Positions 1 to 6,700 of a stretch of 23,239 bases of DNA are shown here, in pieces. Where the stretch lies: the NCBI GenBank assembly GCA_023428295.1, contig JAEYYV010000375.1, positions 1 through 23,239 of the forward strand, in the 5' to 3' direction. The notes under the pieces were generated by a model. It saw only the letters and a list, made by a program, of their open reading frames with translations, was not told the DNA's origin and made no database searches. The stretch comes from Pseudomonadota bacterium. Its GTDB lineage: Bacteria; Myxococcota_A; Polyangia; Haliangiales; Haliangiaceae. Each line of letters opens with the position of its first letter. Position 1 is the first letter of the stretch. Made by a program: the position numbers and the translations under genes.

Positions 1-907
1 ATGCCGCCGACGATGCCGAAGCCGCCGACGATTCCGATGCGCCCTCCACGTCACAGCCTAGTTCGGAAGCCTCGCCGCTCTCGGCGAGCGCGAAGCTCAG
101 CAGATCGCACACCGCGAGAATGCGATCGTCATCGTCGACAAAGCGATCGCCGCGCGCGTTCTCGAGGTCACCACACAGCGCGAACAACCGTGCGGACGTG
201 GACGGCCTCACGCGAAACGTGACGGACCGCAAGCGCTCGTCGGGCTTCGTGGGATCGGTCGGCCGATCACCCTTCACGTGACCCGCGATCGCTTGCTGCA
301 CCTCGCGGTACGTGCGCCCTCGCGCGTGCGCCACCCATTCCTCCTCGGTGTCTGCCACGACCACGCGGGTCAGCTCTTTGACGTGCGAGAACTGAAACGT
401 CCCCGCCTCGAGCTCTGCCTCGAGCAGCGGCAACTCGCCGAGCGCGACGGACACGCGGATGCGATCGAGCGCCGTGCGTGGCTCGATGCCGCAGAAGCGC
501 TCGAGGTACTCGAGGATCGTCACGCACCCATAGCGAAGCCAGAGTTGGAGCGCGTCCGCGCGGCGAAGATCGCGAGCTTCCTCCGCGTCCCACGCGGACT
601 GCTCGCGTTTGCGACGCAGAAAGCGTGCATGCAGCGCATCGAAGGTGGAGGAATCCTCCGCGCTCGACGACGGCGCGCCTGACGATGGTGCGCTCGACGA
701 TGGCGCGCCCGACGATGGTGCGCCCGACGATGGTGCGCTCGACAATGGTGCGCTCGACAATGGTGAGCTCGACAATGGTGAGCTCGACGATGGTGAGCTC
801 GACGATGGTGCGCTCGACGATGGTGCGCTCGACGATGGTGCGCTCGCTCTCGCGATGTCTGTCAGCTCGGCGATGAGATCCGCAAACGAGGTCGAACCAT
901 CCAGCAT
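1..907 (-). CDS. HNH-endonuclease-type protein with DUF222-like domain (3' end beyond window)
   Basis: An uninterrupted minus-strand frame runs from ATG at 907 to the window edge (302 codons). An AGGTGA ribosome site lies 6 nt before the ATG. After about 20 residues comes a Ser/Pro/Ala stretch (about residues 21-81) encoded by a 15-bp tandem repeat. Then follows a helical domain with phrases such as LWLRYGCVTILEYLERFCGI, FSHVKELTRV and EEEWVAHARGRTYREV. I recognise this as the DUF222-like region of HNH endonucleases common in Deltaproteobacteria and Myxococcota. The last visible part is Ser/Ala/Glu-rich and looks like the linker before a C-terminal HNH domain. That domain would lie left of the window, so the nuclease assignment is family knowledge, not seen. 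A competing minus frame (start 926) gives only arginine-rich and repeat sequence and is a shadow. Confidence 0.75.
   Translation of the reverse strand, partial: MLDGSTSFADLIAELTDIARASAPSSSAPSSSAPSSSSPSSSSPLSSSPLSSAPLSSAPSSGAPSSGAPSSSAPSSGAPSSSAEDSSTFDALHARFLRRKREQSAWDAEEARDLRRADALQLWLRYGCVTILEYLERFCGIEPRTALDRIRVSVALGELPLLEAELEAGTFQFSHVKELTRVVVADTEEEWVAHARGRTYREVQQAIAGHVKGDRPTDPTKPDERLRSVTFRVRPSTSARLFALCGDLENARGDRFVDDDDRILAVCDLLSFALAESGEASELGCDVEGASESSAASASSAA
666..845. repeat. 15-bp tandem repeat, 12 copies, coding
   Basis: Twelve contiguous 15-bp units, plus-strand consensus GACGATGGTGCGCTC, vary at a few positions (for example GACAATGGTGAGCTC). Being a multiple of three, each unit adds five residues to the minus-strand HNH-type protein, giving Ser-Ser-Ser-Ala-Pro-like pentapeptides with Ser-Pro-Leu and Gly-Ala-Pro variants. 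The repeats abut with no unique spacers, so this is not a CRISPR array. Copy-number change would keep the frame and only change linker length. Confidence 0.95.
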
Positions 908-913
908 GATGAA

Positions 914-919
914 TCACCT
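914..919 (-). promoter_or_regulatory. Ribosome binding site of the HNH-type gene
   Basis: AGGTGA on the minus strand, 6 nt before the ATG at 907. It decides between this start and the out-of-frame GTG at 926. Confidence 0.6.
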
Positions 920-1082
920 GTACCACGCACTTTTTCGAATCGATGGCGTGCGTTCTCCGACGAGAAAGCGCCCTCGATCTGCTCGAAACTGGTCCGCGCC
1001 TCTAAACGCGTGCAGACGCGAGCTGGTGCGATCCTGCGATCGATCTGACCGACACCGCCGGAGTGGCCGCGTCATCCGCGCC

Positions 1083-1149
1083 GAATCTCGTCAAGAGAAA
1101 TCGACATAGCCCCACACGCGCATGTCGTTTTTTGATTTCTCCGAGATTC
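1083..1149. repeat. Large imperfect inverted repeat / hairpin
   Basis: Three nested perfect arms: GAATCTCG (1083-1090) with CGAGATTC (1142-1149), GAGAAATC (1095-1102) with GATTTCTC (1134-1141), and GACAT (1103-1107) with ATGTC (1122-1126). Together they make 21 base pairs with a 4-nt bulge on the left arm, a 7-nt T-rich bulge on the right arm and a 14-nt loop. It lies in the gene-free stretch. It could be a structured RNA, a processing or termination structure, or a mobile palindromic element (REP or MITE type); sequence alone does not decide. Confidence 0.7.
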
Positions 1150-1703
1150 CATCGAACACCAGTCCATACGGACGCCCCTTGCGAGCGCTCCCACTTCTAT
1201 CGCTCACACAAGGCTCCCGCCGTCGCGCCCCGCCGCCGGTCACGCTCGCCGGCCCCGTTGACCCTCCTGCCTTGCTCCCAGCTCGCGTGAATCGGCGAGG
1301 CCCGTGCCGACGCACTCGGATCGCGCACCGCCCTTGCCGCTGACACACGTTCGCGCTCTCACCTTGACGCGCCTGCGCTCGACGCGCGGCTCACCCCCGG
1401 CGCTGATCTTCCGAAAGAGAATGCTCCCCGAGGGCGGCGGGGCGGGACTCCCGACGTGACGAGGCGCGCATCGAGGCGTGACGAGCGGCTCGCGCAAACG
1501 CACGTGTTCCCACCAACGCCGAGCTCTGCGGCGACCGGCGGCATCGCACCGACGATCGGGCGCTCGGCACGTCCTCATGCGCGGCGAGGAGCGAGGGCCC
1601 GTTCCGACGCCCGAGAGCATACGTGCGCCGCTGCCGCCGACACCGGCTCCGCGACGAGCATCGGGGCCCCCCACAACATCGACGCCCGCCGCGAGCCGAG
1701 GAG

Positions 1704-2384
1704 CTAGTCCACGTCGCTCGCGAGCACCTCGTCCACCGGCCCTTCCCTCACGAGCATCCCCTTCTCGATCACCACCACGTGGTCCGCGAGCTTTCGCGCC
1801 TCGGACACCGAGTGCGTCACGTGCACGCATGGCACCGCGAGCTCCGCCACCAGCTCGCGCACGAGCGTCACCAGCTGCGACCGCAGCTCGCGATCGAGCG
1901 CGCTGAACGGCTCGTCGAGCAACAAGAGCTTGGGCTTTCGCGCGATCGCGCGCGCGAGCGCCACGCGCTGCGCTTCGCCCCCCGAGAACGTGCGCGGCCG
2001 GCGGTTCGCGAGGTGCTTCACGCCCACGTGGGCCAGGAGCTCGAGCGCCTTTGGCGTTCGCTCGTCGCGCGGCACGTCGCTCATGCCGTACTCCACGTTC
2101 TGGCGCGCGGTCATGTGTGGGAACAGCGCGAGGTTCTGAAACATGTACGAGAGGCGGCGGTGGTGCACCGGCACCACGACGCTATTGGCGCGGTCGAGCC
2201 ACGTCGTCTCGCCGAGCACGACCTTGCCTTCGTCGGGGACGACGAGGCCCGCGAGCACACCGAGGATCGTCGACTTCCCCGCGCCCGACGGGCCCATCAC
2301 GCAGGTGATGCCCGGCTTGCAGGTCAGCGAGACGTCGATCGCGAGCTCCCCGCGGCGCAGCTTCATCGACGCGACCAGCTCCAT
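1704..2384 (-). CDS. modC: Molybdate-type ABC transporter ATP-binding protein (short ModC)
   Basis: This 226-residue ABC ATPase would power uptake of molybdate or a related oxyanion with the ModB-like permease encoded just upstream. Visible motifs: Walker A GPSGAGKST (31-39), Q-loop Q83, signature FSGGEAQR (133-140), Walker B LLLLDEPFSALD (about 153-164) and switch His191. E. coli ModC is about 350 residues with C-terminal molybdate-binding domains; this protein stops after the nucleotide-binding domain, so that regulatory part is missing. The chosen ATG at 2384 overlaps the modB stop by one base (TGATG), pointing to translational coupling; a second ATG at 2366 is possible. The frame stays open far upstream through modB, but that part is a shadow. 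Substrate is inferred from permease similarity; tungstate or sulfate is not excluded. Confidence 0.85.
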   Translation of the reverse strand: MELVASMKLRRGELAIDVSLTCKPGITCVMGPSGAGKSTILGVLAGLVVPDEGKVVLGETTWLDRANSVVVPVHHRRLSYMFQNLALFPHMTARQNVEYGMSDVPRDERTPKALELLAHVGVKHLANRRPRTFSGGEAQRVALARAIARKPKLLLLDEPFSALDRELRSQLVTLVRELVAELAVPCVHVTHSVSEARKLADHVVVIEKGMLVREGPVDEVLASDVD

Positions 2385-3052
2385 CAGACGTGGGTCCCCG
2401 AGAAGCGCTTCGCGACGCGATTGGCGACGTAGAGCAGCGTGACGCCCACGAGCGTGGTGACGATCGCCATGTTGCGCGCGTCGACTTCGCGCCCGCCGTA
2501 CAGCGCGTTCATCACGTGGATCGAAGCGGTCTCCGTGCCGCCGATCATCTGCCCCGCGACCATCTGCGTGATGCCGTAATCGCCCAGGGCGCGCGCGAAG
2601 GCGAGCATCGCGCCGGCGAGGATCGCGGGCGTGGCGAGCGGCAGCACCACCGTGAACAGCACGCGCGTCGGGGATGCGCCGAGCGTGCGCGCAGCGTTCT
2701 CGAGGTTCGGATCCACGGCCTCGAGCCCGATGCGCGCGGAGCGGATCACGAGCGGCAGCGAGCCAACCGCCGCGGCGATGACAGCGCCCGCGAACGAGAA
2801 CACGATCGTGCCGCCGGTGATCGAGTGCCACGCGCGACCGATCATGCTGTCCGAGCCGAGCGCGACCAGCAGGTAGTACCCGAGCACGGTCGGCGGCAGC
2901 ACGAGCGGCGCGCAGACGAGCGCGTAGAAGAAGTCGCGCGCGGGCATGCGCTTCCAGCGGAAGAGCACCGCGAGCCCGGTGCCCGCGACGAGCGCGAGCA
3001 GCATGGACAGGCTCGCTACTTCGAGCGAGAGCAGCAGCGGTGCCCACTCCAT
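2384..3052 (-). CDS. modB: Molybdate-type ABC transporter permease (ModB)
   Basis: A 222-residue inner-membrane permease with about five hydrophobic helices, the usual size of ModB. Phrases VLPPTVLGYYLLVALGS, SLPLVIRSARIGLE and the cytoplasmic EAA loop ENAARTLGASPTRVLFTVVL (the contact site for the ATPase) align by eye with ModB. So does the following LAFARALGDYGIT, where ModB has LAFARSLGEFGAT. It follows the histidine kinase by 17 nt and overlaps modC by one base, so the two are almost certainly cotranslated. A box TACGCT sits 8 nt before the ATG and could be an internal promoter. No periplasmic binding protein (ModA) is encoded in the window. Molybdate as substrate is inference from family. 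Confidence 0.85.
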   Translation of the reverse strand: MEWAPLLLSLEVASLSMLLALVAGTGLAVLFRWKRMPARDFFYALVCAPLVLPPTVLGYYLLVALGSDSMIGRAWHSITGGTIVFSFAGAVIAAAVGSLPLVIRSARIGLEAVDPNLENAARTLGASPTRVLFTVVLPLATPAILAGAMLAFARALGDYGITQMVAGQMIGGTETASIHVMNALYGGREVDARNMAIVTTLVGVTLLYVANRVAKRFSGTHV

Positions 3053-3060
3053 GCGGGCCC

Positions 3061-3066
3061 AGCGTA
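3061..3066 (-). promoter_or_regulatory. Possible internal -10-like box before modB
   Basis: TACGCT on the minus strand, 8 nt before the modB ATG, in the same start-proximal position as the boxes before pgi and gltA. Weak on its own; modB may simply be read through from the kinase gene. Confidence 0.25.
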
Positions 3067-3069
3067 CTT

Positions 3070-3813
3070 CTATTCAGGGATGCGGACCACGAACACGGCG
3101 CCGAGGTCGCCCCGTTGCTCGACGTGGATCGTCCCGCCGTGAGCTTCCGCGGCGAGCTTGCAGAAATAGAGGCCGAGGCCGCGATTCGCGCGGGCCGCAG
3201 CGCGACGCGCTTCGACCTGGAAGTAGCGACCGAAGATGCGCTCGCGCTCGGAGGCGGGTACCGGTGGGCCGCTGTTGCCGATCGCGATCTCGACCCCCGC
3301 TGCGTCGCGGCGCACGCTGATCGCGCAGCGGCCACCGCGCGGTGCGTAGCGCGCCGAGTTGTCGATCAGGTTCTCGAGGATGCGCGAGAACAAGTCGCGA
3401 TCGAGGCGAACGACCATATCCGGATCGACCTCGACGTCGACGCGCAGGTCGCGCACCTCGAACTGCGCGCGGTTGCCCGCACGCGCGCGCTCCACGAGCT
3501 CGATGATGCGTACGGGCGCGAGCTGCGCGCGCAAGATGCCGTCTTCGAGCTCGTCGACGTCGAGGATCGTCGCGACGAGGCCGAGCGCTTTGCCGACGAG
3601 CGTCATCGCGTCGTCGAGGTACGCGAGCGCCTGCTCTTTGGTGGGCGCCTCGGACGTGACCTCTTCGCGGATGAGGTTCAAGTAGCCGTGGATCGCGGAC
3701 AGCGGCGAGCGGAGGTCGTGAACGACGAGTGCGGCGAGTACGCGCTTCTTCTCGCGCAGCTCTCGGTGGGCATCGTCGGGCGGATCGGACTCCTGACGCG
3801 TACGAGCAGACAC
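3070..3813 (-). CDS. Soluble histidine kinase without a sensor domain
   Basis: A 247-residue kinase core. The H-box HDLRSPLSAI carries phospho-acceptor His32; HisKA helices follow to about residue 105. The ATPase domain has an N-box ENLIDNSARYAP (Asn148, Asn152), a G1 box GNSGPPVP (179-186) and a G2 box NRGLGLYF (210-217). The usual Asp of the G1 DxG motif is Asn180 here, a variant I know from other active kinases such as VanS-like proteins. Only about 30 residues precede the H-box and no membrane segment is seen, so it should be cytoplasmic and take its signal through a partner. The GTG start at 3813 lies 4 nt after the cyclase stop, with AAGG upstream; the frame extends further upstream only as a shadow. 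No response regulator is encoded nearby. It may relay to or from the adjacent FHA-GGDEF protein (inference). Confidence 0.85.
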   Translation of the reverse strand: MSARTRQESDPPDDAHRELREKKRVLAALVVHDLRSPLSAIHGYLNLIREEVTSEAPTKEQALAYLDDAMTLVGKALGLVATILDVDELEDGILRAQLAPVRIIELVERARAGNRAQFEVRDLRVDVEVDPDMVVRLDRDLFSRILENLIDNSARYAPRGGRCAISVRRDAAGVEIAIGNSGPPVPASERERIFGRYFQVEARRAAARANRGLGLYFCKLAAEAHGGTIHVEQRGDLGAVFVVRIPE

Positions 3814-3817
3814 GGGA

Positions 3818-4702
3818 TCAGCCCTTGACCTGGTTCCGCCCGCCTTCTTTGGCCGCGAACAGGTGCGTGTCGGCCTGCTTGATGAACTCGAGCGCGTCCT
3901 CGATCTCGCCACGCAAGGCAGCGACGCCGATGGAGACCGTCACCGGAATCACGGCGTCCTCGAACTTGAACTCCGCGGCCTCGACGAGCTTGCGGATCTT
4001 CTCGGCGAACTGCATCGCGTTGTAGTGATCGATCTCGGGGAGCACGATCGCGAACTCCTCGCCGCCGTAGCGCGCGAGGACATCTTCGCGCCGAATGCGT
4101 GTCTTGATCACCGATGCGAGGTGCTTCAGCACGTGATCGCCAGCGAGGTGACCGAACGAGTCGTTCACGCCCTTGAACCGATCGATGTCGAACATGATCA
4201 GCGACAGGTCGCGCCGGTACCGCAGCGCGCGGCCGATCTCGCGCTCGAGCGTCTCGACGAAGTAGCGCCGGTTGAACACCTGCGTGAGTCCGTCGACCGT
4301 GGTGAGCCGATAGATCTCCTCGTGGTACGCGTTCTCGATGTTGTTGCCGCTGAGGAACTTGAAGATGCAGCGGCCGACCTTGATGAAGTCACCGTCGCGC
4401 AGCACGTACTCGTCGATCATCTCGTCGTTGACGTAGGTGCCGTTGGTCGACCCCATGTCCCGCAGCATGATCGCGTTGCCGGTGTTGATGATCTTGCAGT
4501 GGTTACGCGAGACGGCTTCTTGATCGATCTGGATGTCGGCCTTCGACGAGCGACCGATGATGATCTGCGGGCGATTGAGGTTGAACTTCTTGCCTAGCTC
4601 GAGCCCATAGATGACGACCAGACACGCCTCTTTGGCGACCGGCCGATCGCTGATCTTGGAGATCGCGGTGACGACGGTCTTGTTCCGGCCGGTATCGCTC
4701 AC
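3818..4702 (-). CDS. FHA-domain diguanylate cyclase (FHA-GGDEF)
   Basis: A 294-residue cytoplasmic protein expected to make cyclic di-GMP from two GTP. The N-terminal FHA domain (about 28-118) has the phosphothreonine-binding motifs GRSS (50-53), SRNH (65-68) and GSTNGT (84-89), so its partner is probably a Thr-phosphorylated protein. The GGDEF domain (about 128-294) begins with the DGLTQVFNRRYF linker, has the metal-binding FDIDRFK, and an intact active site GGEEF (213-217). An inhibitory I-site RRED (204-207) stands exactly five residues before it, so product inhibition is likely. The start GTG at 4702 is chosen because the FHA domain needs little more and the upstream gene ends at 4761; there is no strong ribosome site, but a TACGAT box lies 9 nt before it. 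The downstream kinase starts 4 nt after its stop, suggesting a functional pair. Confidence 0.9.
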   Translation of the reverse strand: MSDTGRNKTVVTAISKISDRPVAKEACLVVIYGLELGKKFNLNRPQIIIGRSSKADIQIDQEAVSRNHCKIINTGNAIMLRDMGSTNGTYVNDEMIDEYVLRDGDFIKVGRCIFKFLSGNNIENAYHEEIYRLTTVDGLTQVFNRRYFVETLEREIGRALRYRRDLSLIMFDIDRFKGVNDSFGHLAGDHVLKHLASVIKTRIRREDVLARYGGEEFAIVLPEIDHYNAMQFAEKIRKLVEAAEFKFEDAVIPVTVSIGVAALRGEIEDALEFIKQADTHLFAAKEGGRNQVKG

Positions 4703-4711
4703 CGAGAAACG

Positions 4712-4737
4712 ATCGTAACAGAAACCAAACGTTTCTG
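4712..4737 (-). promoter_or_regulatory. Candidate promoter with inverted-repeat operator before the cyclase gene
   Basis: In the 58-nt gap between the lipoprotein and cyclase genes, the minus strand has TACGAT (4717-4712), 9 nt before the GTG. Directly upstream is a perfect 7-bp inverted repeat, CAGAAAC / GTTTCTG with a 5-nt spacer (4719-4737), where a -35 region would be. The patch is AT-rich against its surroundings and has no T-tract, so an operator fits better than a terminator. Confidence 0.4.
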
Positions 4738-4760
4738 CCGGTGTGCGCAATTCGAGTTCA

Positions 4761-5270
4761 TCACGGTTCCTCTGCGCATTCGAGGCGATCGTCCGCTGCA
4801 CGCTTGCACAGCAGGGCGTCCGTGAGTTGGTACCCACCGCGAACGAAGCGATAGGACTGCAGGAGCAACCTGCCCCCTTGTAGGTTCCAGTAGCCACGCA
4901 CATCGCGCATGTTGTCTTCGCCCTTGTCGGCGAGTGGCTCGAGCGCGGCGCCGGCGAAGGTGCCCACGTAGCGCGAGCACTCGGCGCTTCCCTGGGGAGG
5001 GGAGCGGAAGACGTTCCAGTAGCAGTTGCCCTCCGAGGTGCACATCCCACGATCGACGACGATGCTCTCGACGACGGTGTCGCCGTCGAGATCGCGGTCG
5101 GCGCGATCTACGGTAGGCGACTGCCCCATCACACCATCGCGTCCGGGCTCGCCACATTGACCGACCTGCACCGACGGCGTCGGAATCACGCGTGCGCTGG
5201 TGGGCTGCTTGGCGCGACCGCCGCATCCGACGAGCCCGAGCACGATCGCGAGGACAAACCTAGAGGACAT
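4761..5270 (-). CDS. Unknown lipoprotein
   Basis: A 169-residue secreted protein with a short signal peptide and lipobox LVGC (Cys16); Gly at +2 suggests an outer-membrane destination. The mature part has an acidic calcium-loop-like phrase DRDLDGDTVVESIVVD, similar to VCBS/FG-GAP style Asp-rich loops, then NCYWNVF and a region ending LLCKRAADDRLECAEEP. Several cysteines may form disulfides. I do not recognise the family and assign no function. The ATG at 5270 is set by the signal peptide; the gene overlaps the end of pgi by 11 bp in another frame, so the two are likely cotranscribed. The longer open frame (to 5345) reads into pgi and is not expected to be used. Confidence 0.8.
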   Translation of the reverse strand: MSSRFVLAIVLGLVGCGGRAKQPTSARVIPTPSVQVGQCGEPGRDGVMGQSPTVDRADRDLDGDTVVESIVVDRGMCTSEGNCYWNVFRSPPQGSAECSRYVGTFAGAALEPLADKGEDNMRDVRGYWNLQGGRLLLQSYRFVRGGYQLTDALLCKRAADDRLECAEEP

Positions 5271-6642
5271 ACGTCGGGTCTGGACCGGGGGCTCGGGACA
5301 TCTCGGTCGCAAGTTGTTCGTAACCCGGCCGACCGAGCGCCGCAAATGCGAGGCGCTTTGCTTCTTCCACCCCCGGCTGATCGAAGGGATCTACTCCGTA
5401 GAGGGGACCCGCGAGTGCGGTCGCAGCTTCGAGCAGCATGAGGAGCTCGCCGACAGCTTCGGCCGATACGCGCTCGAGGCGGAGCTGTCCGACGGGACGC
5501 TTGCGCTTCACGAGGGACGACGTCGTACCGACGAGCTCGGCATCGAGCAGCTCGCCCATGCCGTGGTTCGCGAGGTACGCGTACTCGCTCTGGCTCTTGG
5601 TCAGCACACCGTCGGGGATCGTGATCTCCGCGCCGCGCTTCTTGGCCGAGAGCATCAAGTAGACCTTGTCGTCGCCGCCCTCCGCATAGAGTTGGAGCTG
5701 GCTGTGCTGATCGGTGGCGCCACGCGCGGCGACGGGCGTAGGCCCCTGCCCGCTCTTGCCGAGGCTCTCGGCCCACAGCTGGCGGAACCAATCCGCGACA
5801 TCGAACAGACCGTCGACGTACGACATCATCACGTGGATCGGTCGCGCGCGAACCGTGTGGTGGTGATGGAGCAGCGACGCGAGGAGGAGCGCCGGATTCT
5901 TGCCGAGCTCGGGCTCGAGCGCGCGATCACGCATGCGCGCCGCTCCTTCGAGCAGGCCCATCACGTCGAGACCGGCGAGCGCGGCCGGCAGGAGTCCGAC
6001 GGGCGAGAGGACGCTGAAGCGGCCACCGACGGAGGGAGGGACATCGAACGCCGCGTAGCCGCGCTCGGTCGCGGTGGCGCGCAGCGCGCCCTTCTTCGGA
6101 TCGGTCGTGGCGACGAGTCGCTTCTTCGCACCGTCGAGACCGAACGCTTTCTCCAGCCGCTCGGCGACGACGAGAAACTGCGCGGCGGTCTCCGCGGTAC
6201 CGCCGGACTTGGTCACGACGTTCCACATCGTCCGCTCGAGCGGCACTCGCTCGAGGAGCGCGGCGAACGTGACGGGATCGATGTTGTCGGGGAAGAACAG
6301 CCGCCGCGGCATGCCCGGCGAGCGGGCGACGAGTTGATCGAATGGACGCACGAGCGCCGAGTACAGCGCGCGAGGTCCGAGGCTCGATCCGCCGATGCCG
6401 AGGACCACCATCGTATCGATCGCGGGATCGACGTCGCGTGCGAACTCCATGCAGGCGCGCGCGGTCGCGCGGTCCTCGGGAAGATCGAGAAACCCGATCT
6501 CGCCCTTCGCACGGCGGTCGGCCGTGACCTCGAGCGCGCGGCGGGCGGGCTCGGCCATCTGTGCGATCGCGGGCGCATCCGGCCCGGCGGCCCCGATGCC
6601 CGACGCGGTCAACGCCGTGGCGTCGAACGTGAGCTGGTTCAT
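5260..6642 (-). CDS. pgi: Glucose-6-phosphate isomerase
   Basis: A 460-residue cytoplasmic enzyme interconverting glucose 6-phosphate and fructose 6-phosphate in glycolysis and gluconeogenesis. Family motifs in order: VLGIGGSSLGPRAL, the phosphate-binding TKSGGTAET, GGRFSVLSPVGLLPAA (isomerase signature), WAESLGKSGQGPTP with the catalytic-region Glu, ATDQHSQLQLY, and DQPGVEEAK near the C-terminus. Length is in the range of the shorter bacterial PGI type. It is the first gene of a minus-strand run continuing into an overlapping lipoprotein gene. It is divergent from the transpeptidase gene with 58 nt between. The ATG at 6642 has no Shine-Dalgarno sequence but a TACGGT box exactly 7 nt before it, suggesting a leaderless message. 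Confidence 0.97.
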   Translation of the reverse strand: MNQLTFDATALTASGIGAAGPDAPAIAQMAEPARRALEVTADRRAKGEIGFLDLPEDRATARACMEFARDVDPAIDTMVVLGIGGSSLGPRALYSALVRPFDQLVARSPGMPRRLFFPDNIDPVTFAALLERVPLERTMWNVVTKSGGTAETAAQFLVVAERLEKAFGLDGAKKRLVATTDPKKGALRATATERGYAAFDVPPSVGGRFSVLSPVGLLPAALAGLDVMGLLEGAARMRDRALEPELGKNPALLLASLLHHHHTVRARPIHVMMSYVDGLFDVADWFRQLWAESLGKSGQGPTPVAARGATDQHSQLQLYAEGGDDKVYLMLSAKKRGAEITIPDGVLTKSQSEYAYLANHGMGELLDAELVGTTSSLVKRKRPVGQLRLERVSAEAVGELLMLLEAATALAGPLYGVDPFDQPGVEEAKRLAFAALGRPGYEQLATEMSRAPGPDPTYVL

Positions 6643-6649
6643 GCGCGGG

Positions 6650-6669
6650 ACCGTACCCCGAACTGGCGA
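6650..6669 (-). promoter_or_regulatory. Start-proximal -10-like box of pgi
   Basis: Minus strand GTTCGGGGTACGGT, with TACGGT ending 7 nt before the ATG. The ten bases GTTCGGGGTA occur identically before gltA at the same distance. Transcription starting about 7 nt after the box would begin at or near the start codon. Confidence 0.5.
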
Positions 6670-6700
6670 AAGATTCTTGTGCCGACGCGGAGATGCGGCT

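Larger units (their letters stand above)
908..1703. other. Long stretch without a convincing gene
   Basis: Between the HNH-type start and the modC stop I find no open frame with recognisable protein character. Frames on both strands here are short and Arg/Pro/Ala-rich, as expected from GC-rich non-coding DNA. The part near 920-1210 is less GC-rich than its surroundings (for example T-runs at 931-935 and 1128-1133) and contains the hairpin at 1083-1149. The right part (1350-1700) is very GC-rich. No tRNA, rRNA or modA remnant was recognised. It must hold the promoter of the HNH-type gene and the 3' end of the modC transcript. Confidence 0.6.

Noticed and set aside
666..845. CRISPR-like array
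   Set aside because: Units are 15 bp, contiguous and without spacers; they are coding repeats.
267..926. Minus-strand frame with a repeated Glu-Arg-Thr-Ile-Val pentapeptide
   Set aside because: It is the out-of-frame reading of the 15-bp repeats. The frame starting at 907 has the ribosome site and recognisable domain sequence, and stays open to the window edge.
1091..1348. Minus-strand 85-codon frame ending inside the hairpin
   Set aside because: No ribosome site and an Arg/Gly-rich N-terminal half. The C-terminal part is less biased only because it crosses the AT-richer hairpin, and I recognise no family. A small peptide cannot be fully excluded.
1240..1830. Minus-strand 196-codon frame over the modC 3' end
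   Set aside because: Arg/Gly/Ala-rich throughout and antisense or out of frame to modC; typical of GC-rich shadow frames.
1704..3335. 543-codon reading extending modC upstream through modB
   Set aside because: The upstream part is the shadow of modB and the kinase gene. The ABC domain begins only after the ATG at 2384, which overlaps the modB stop as expected for coupling.
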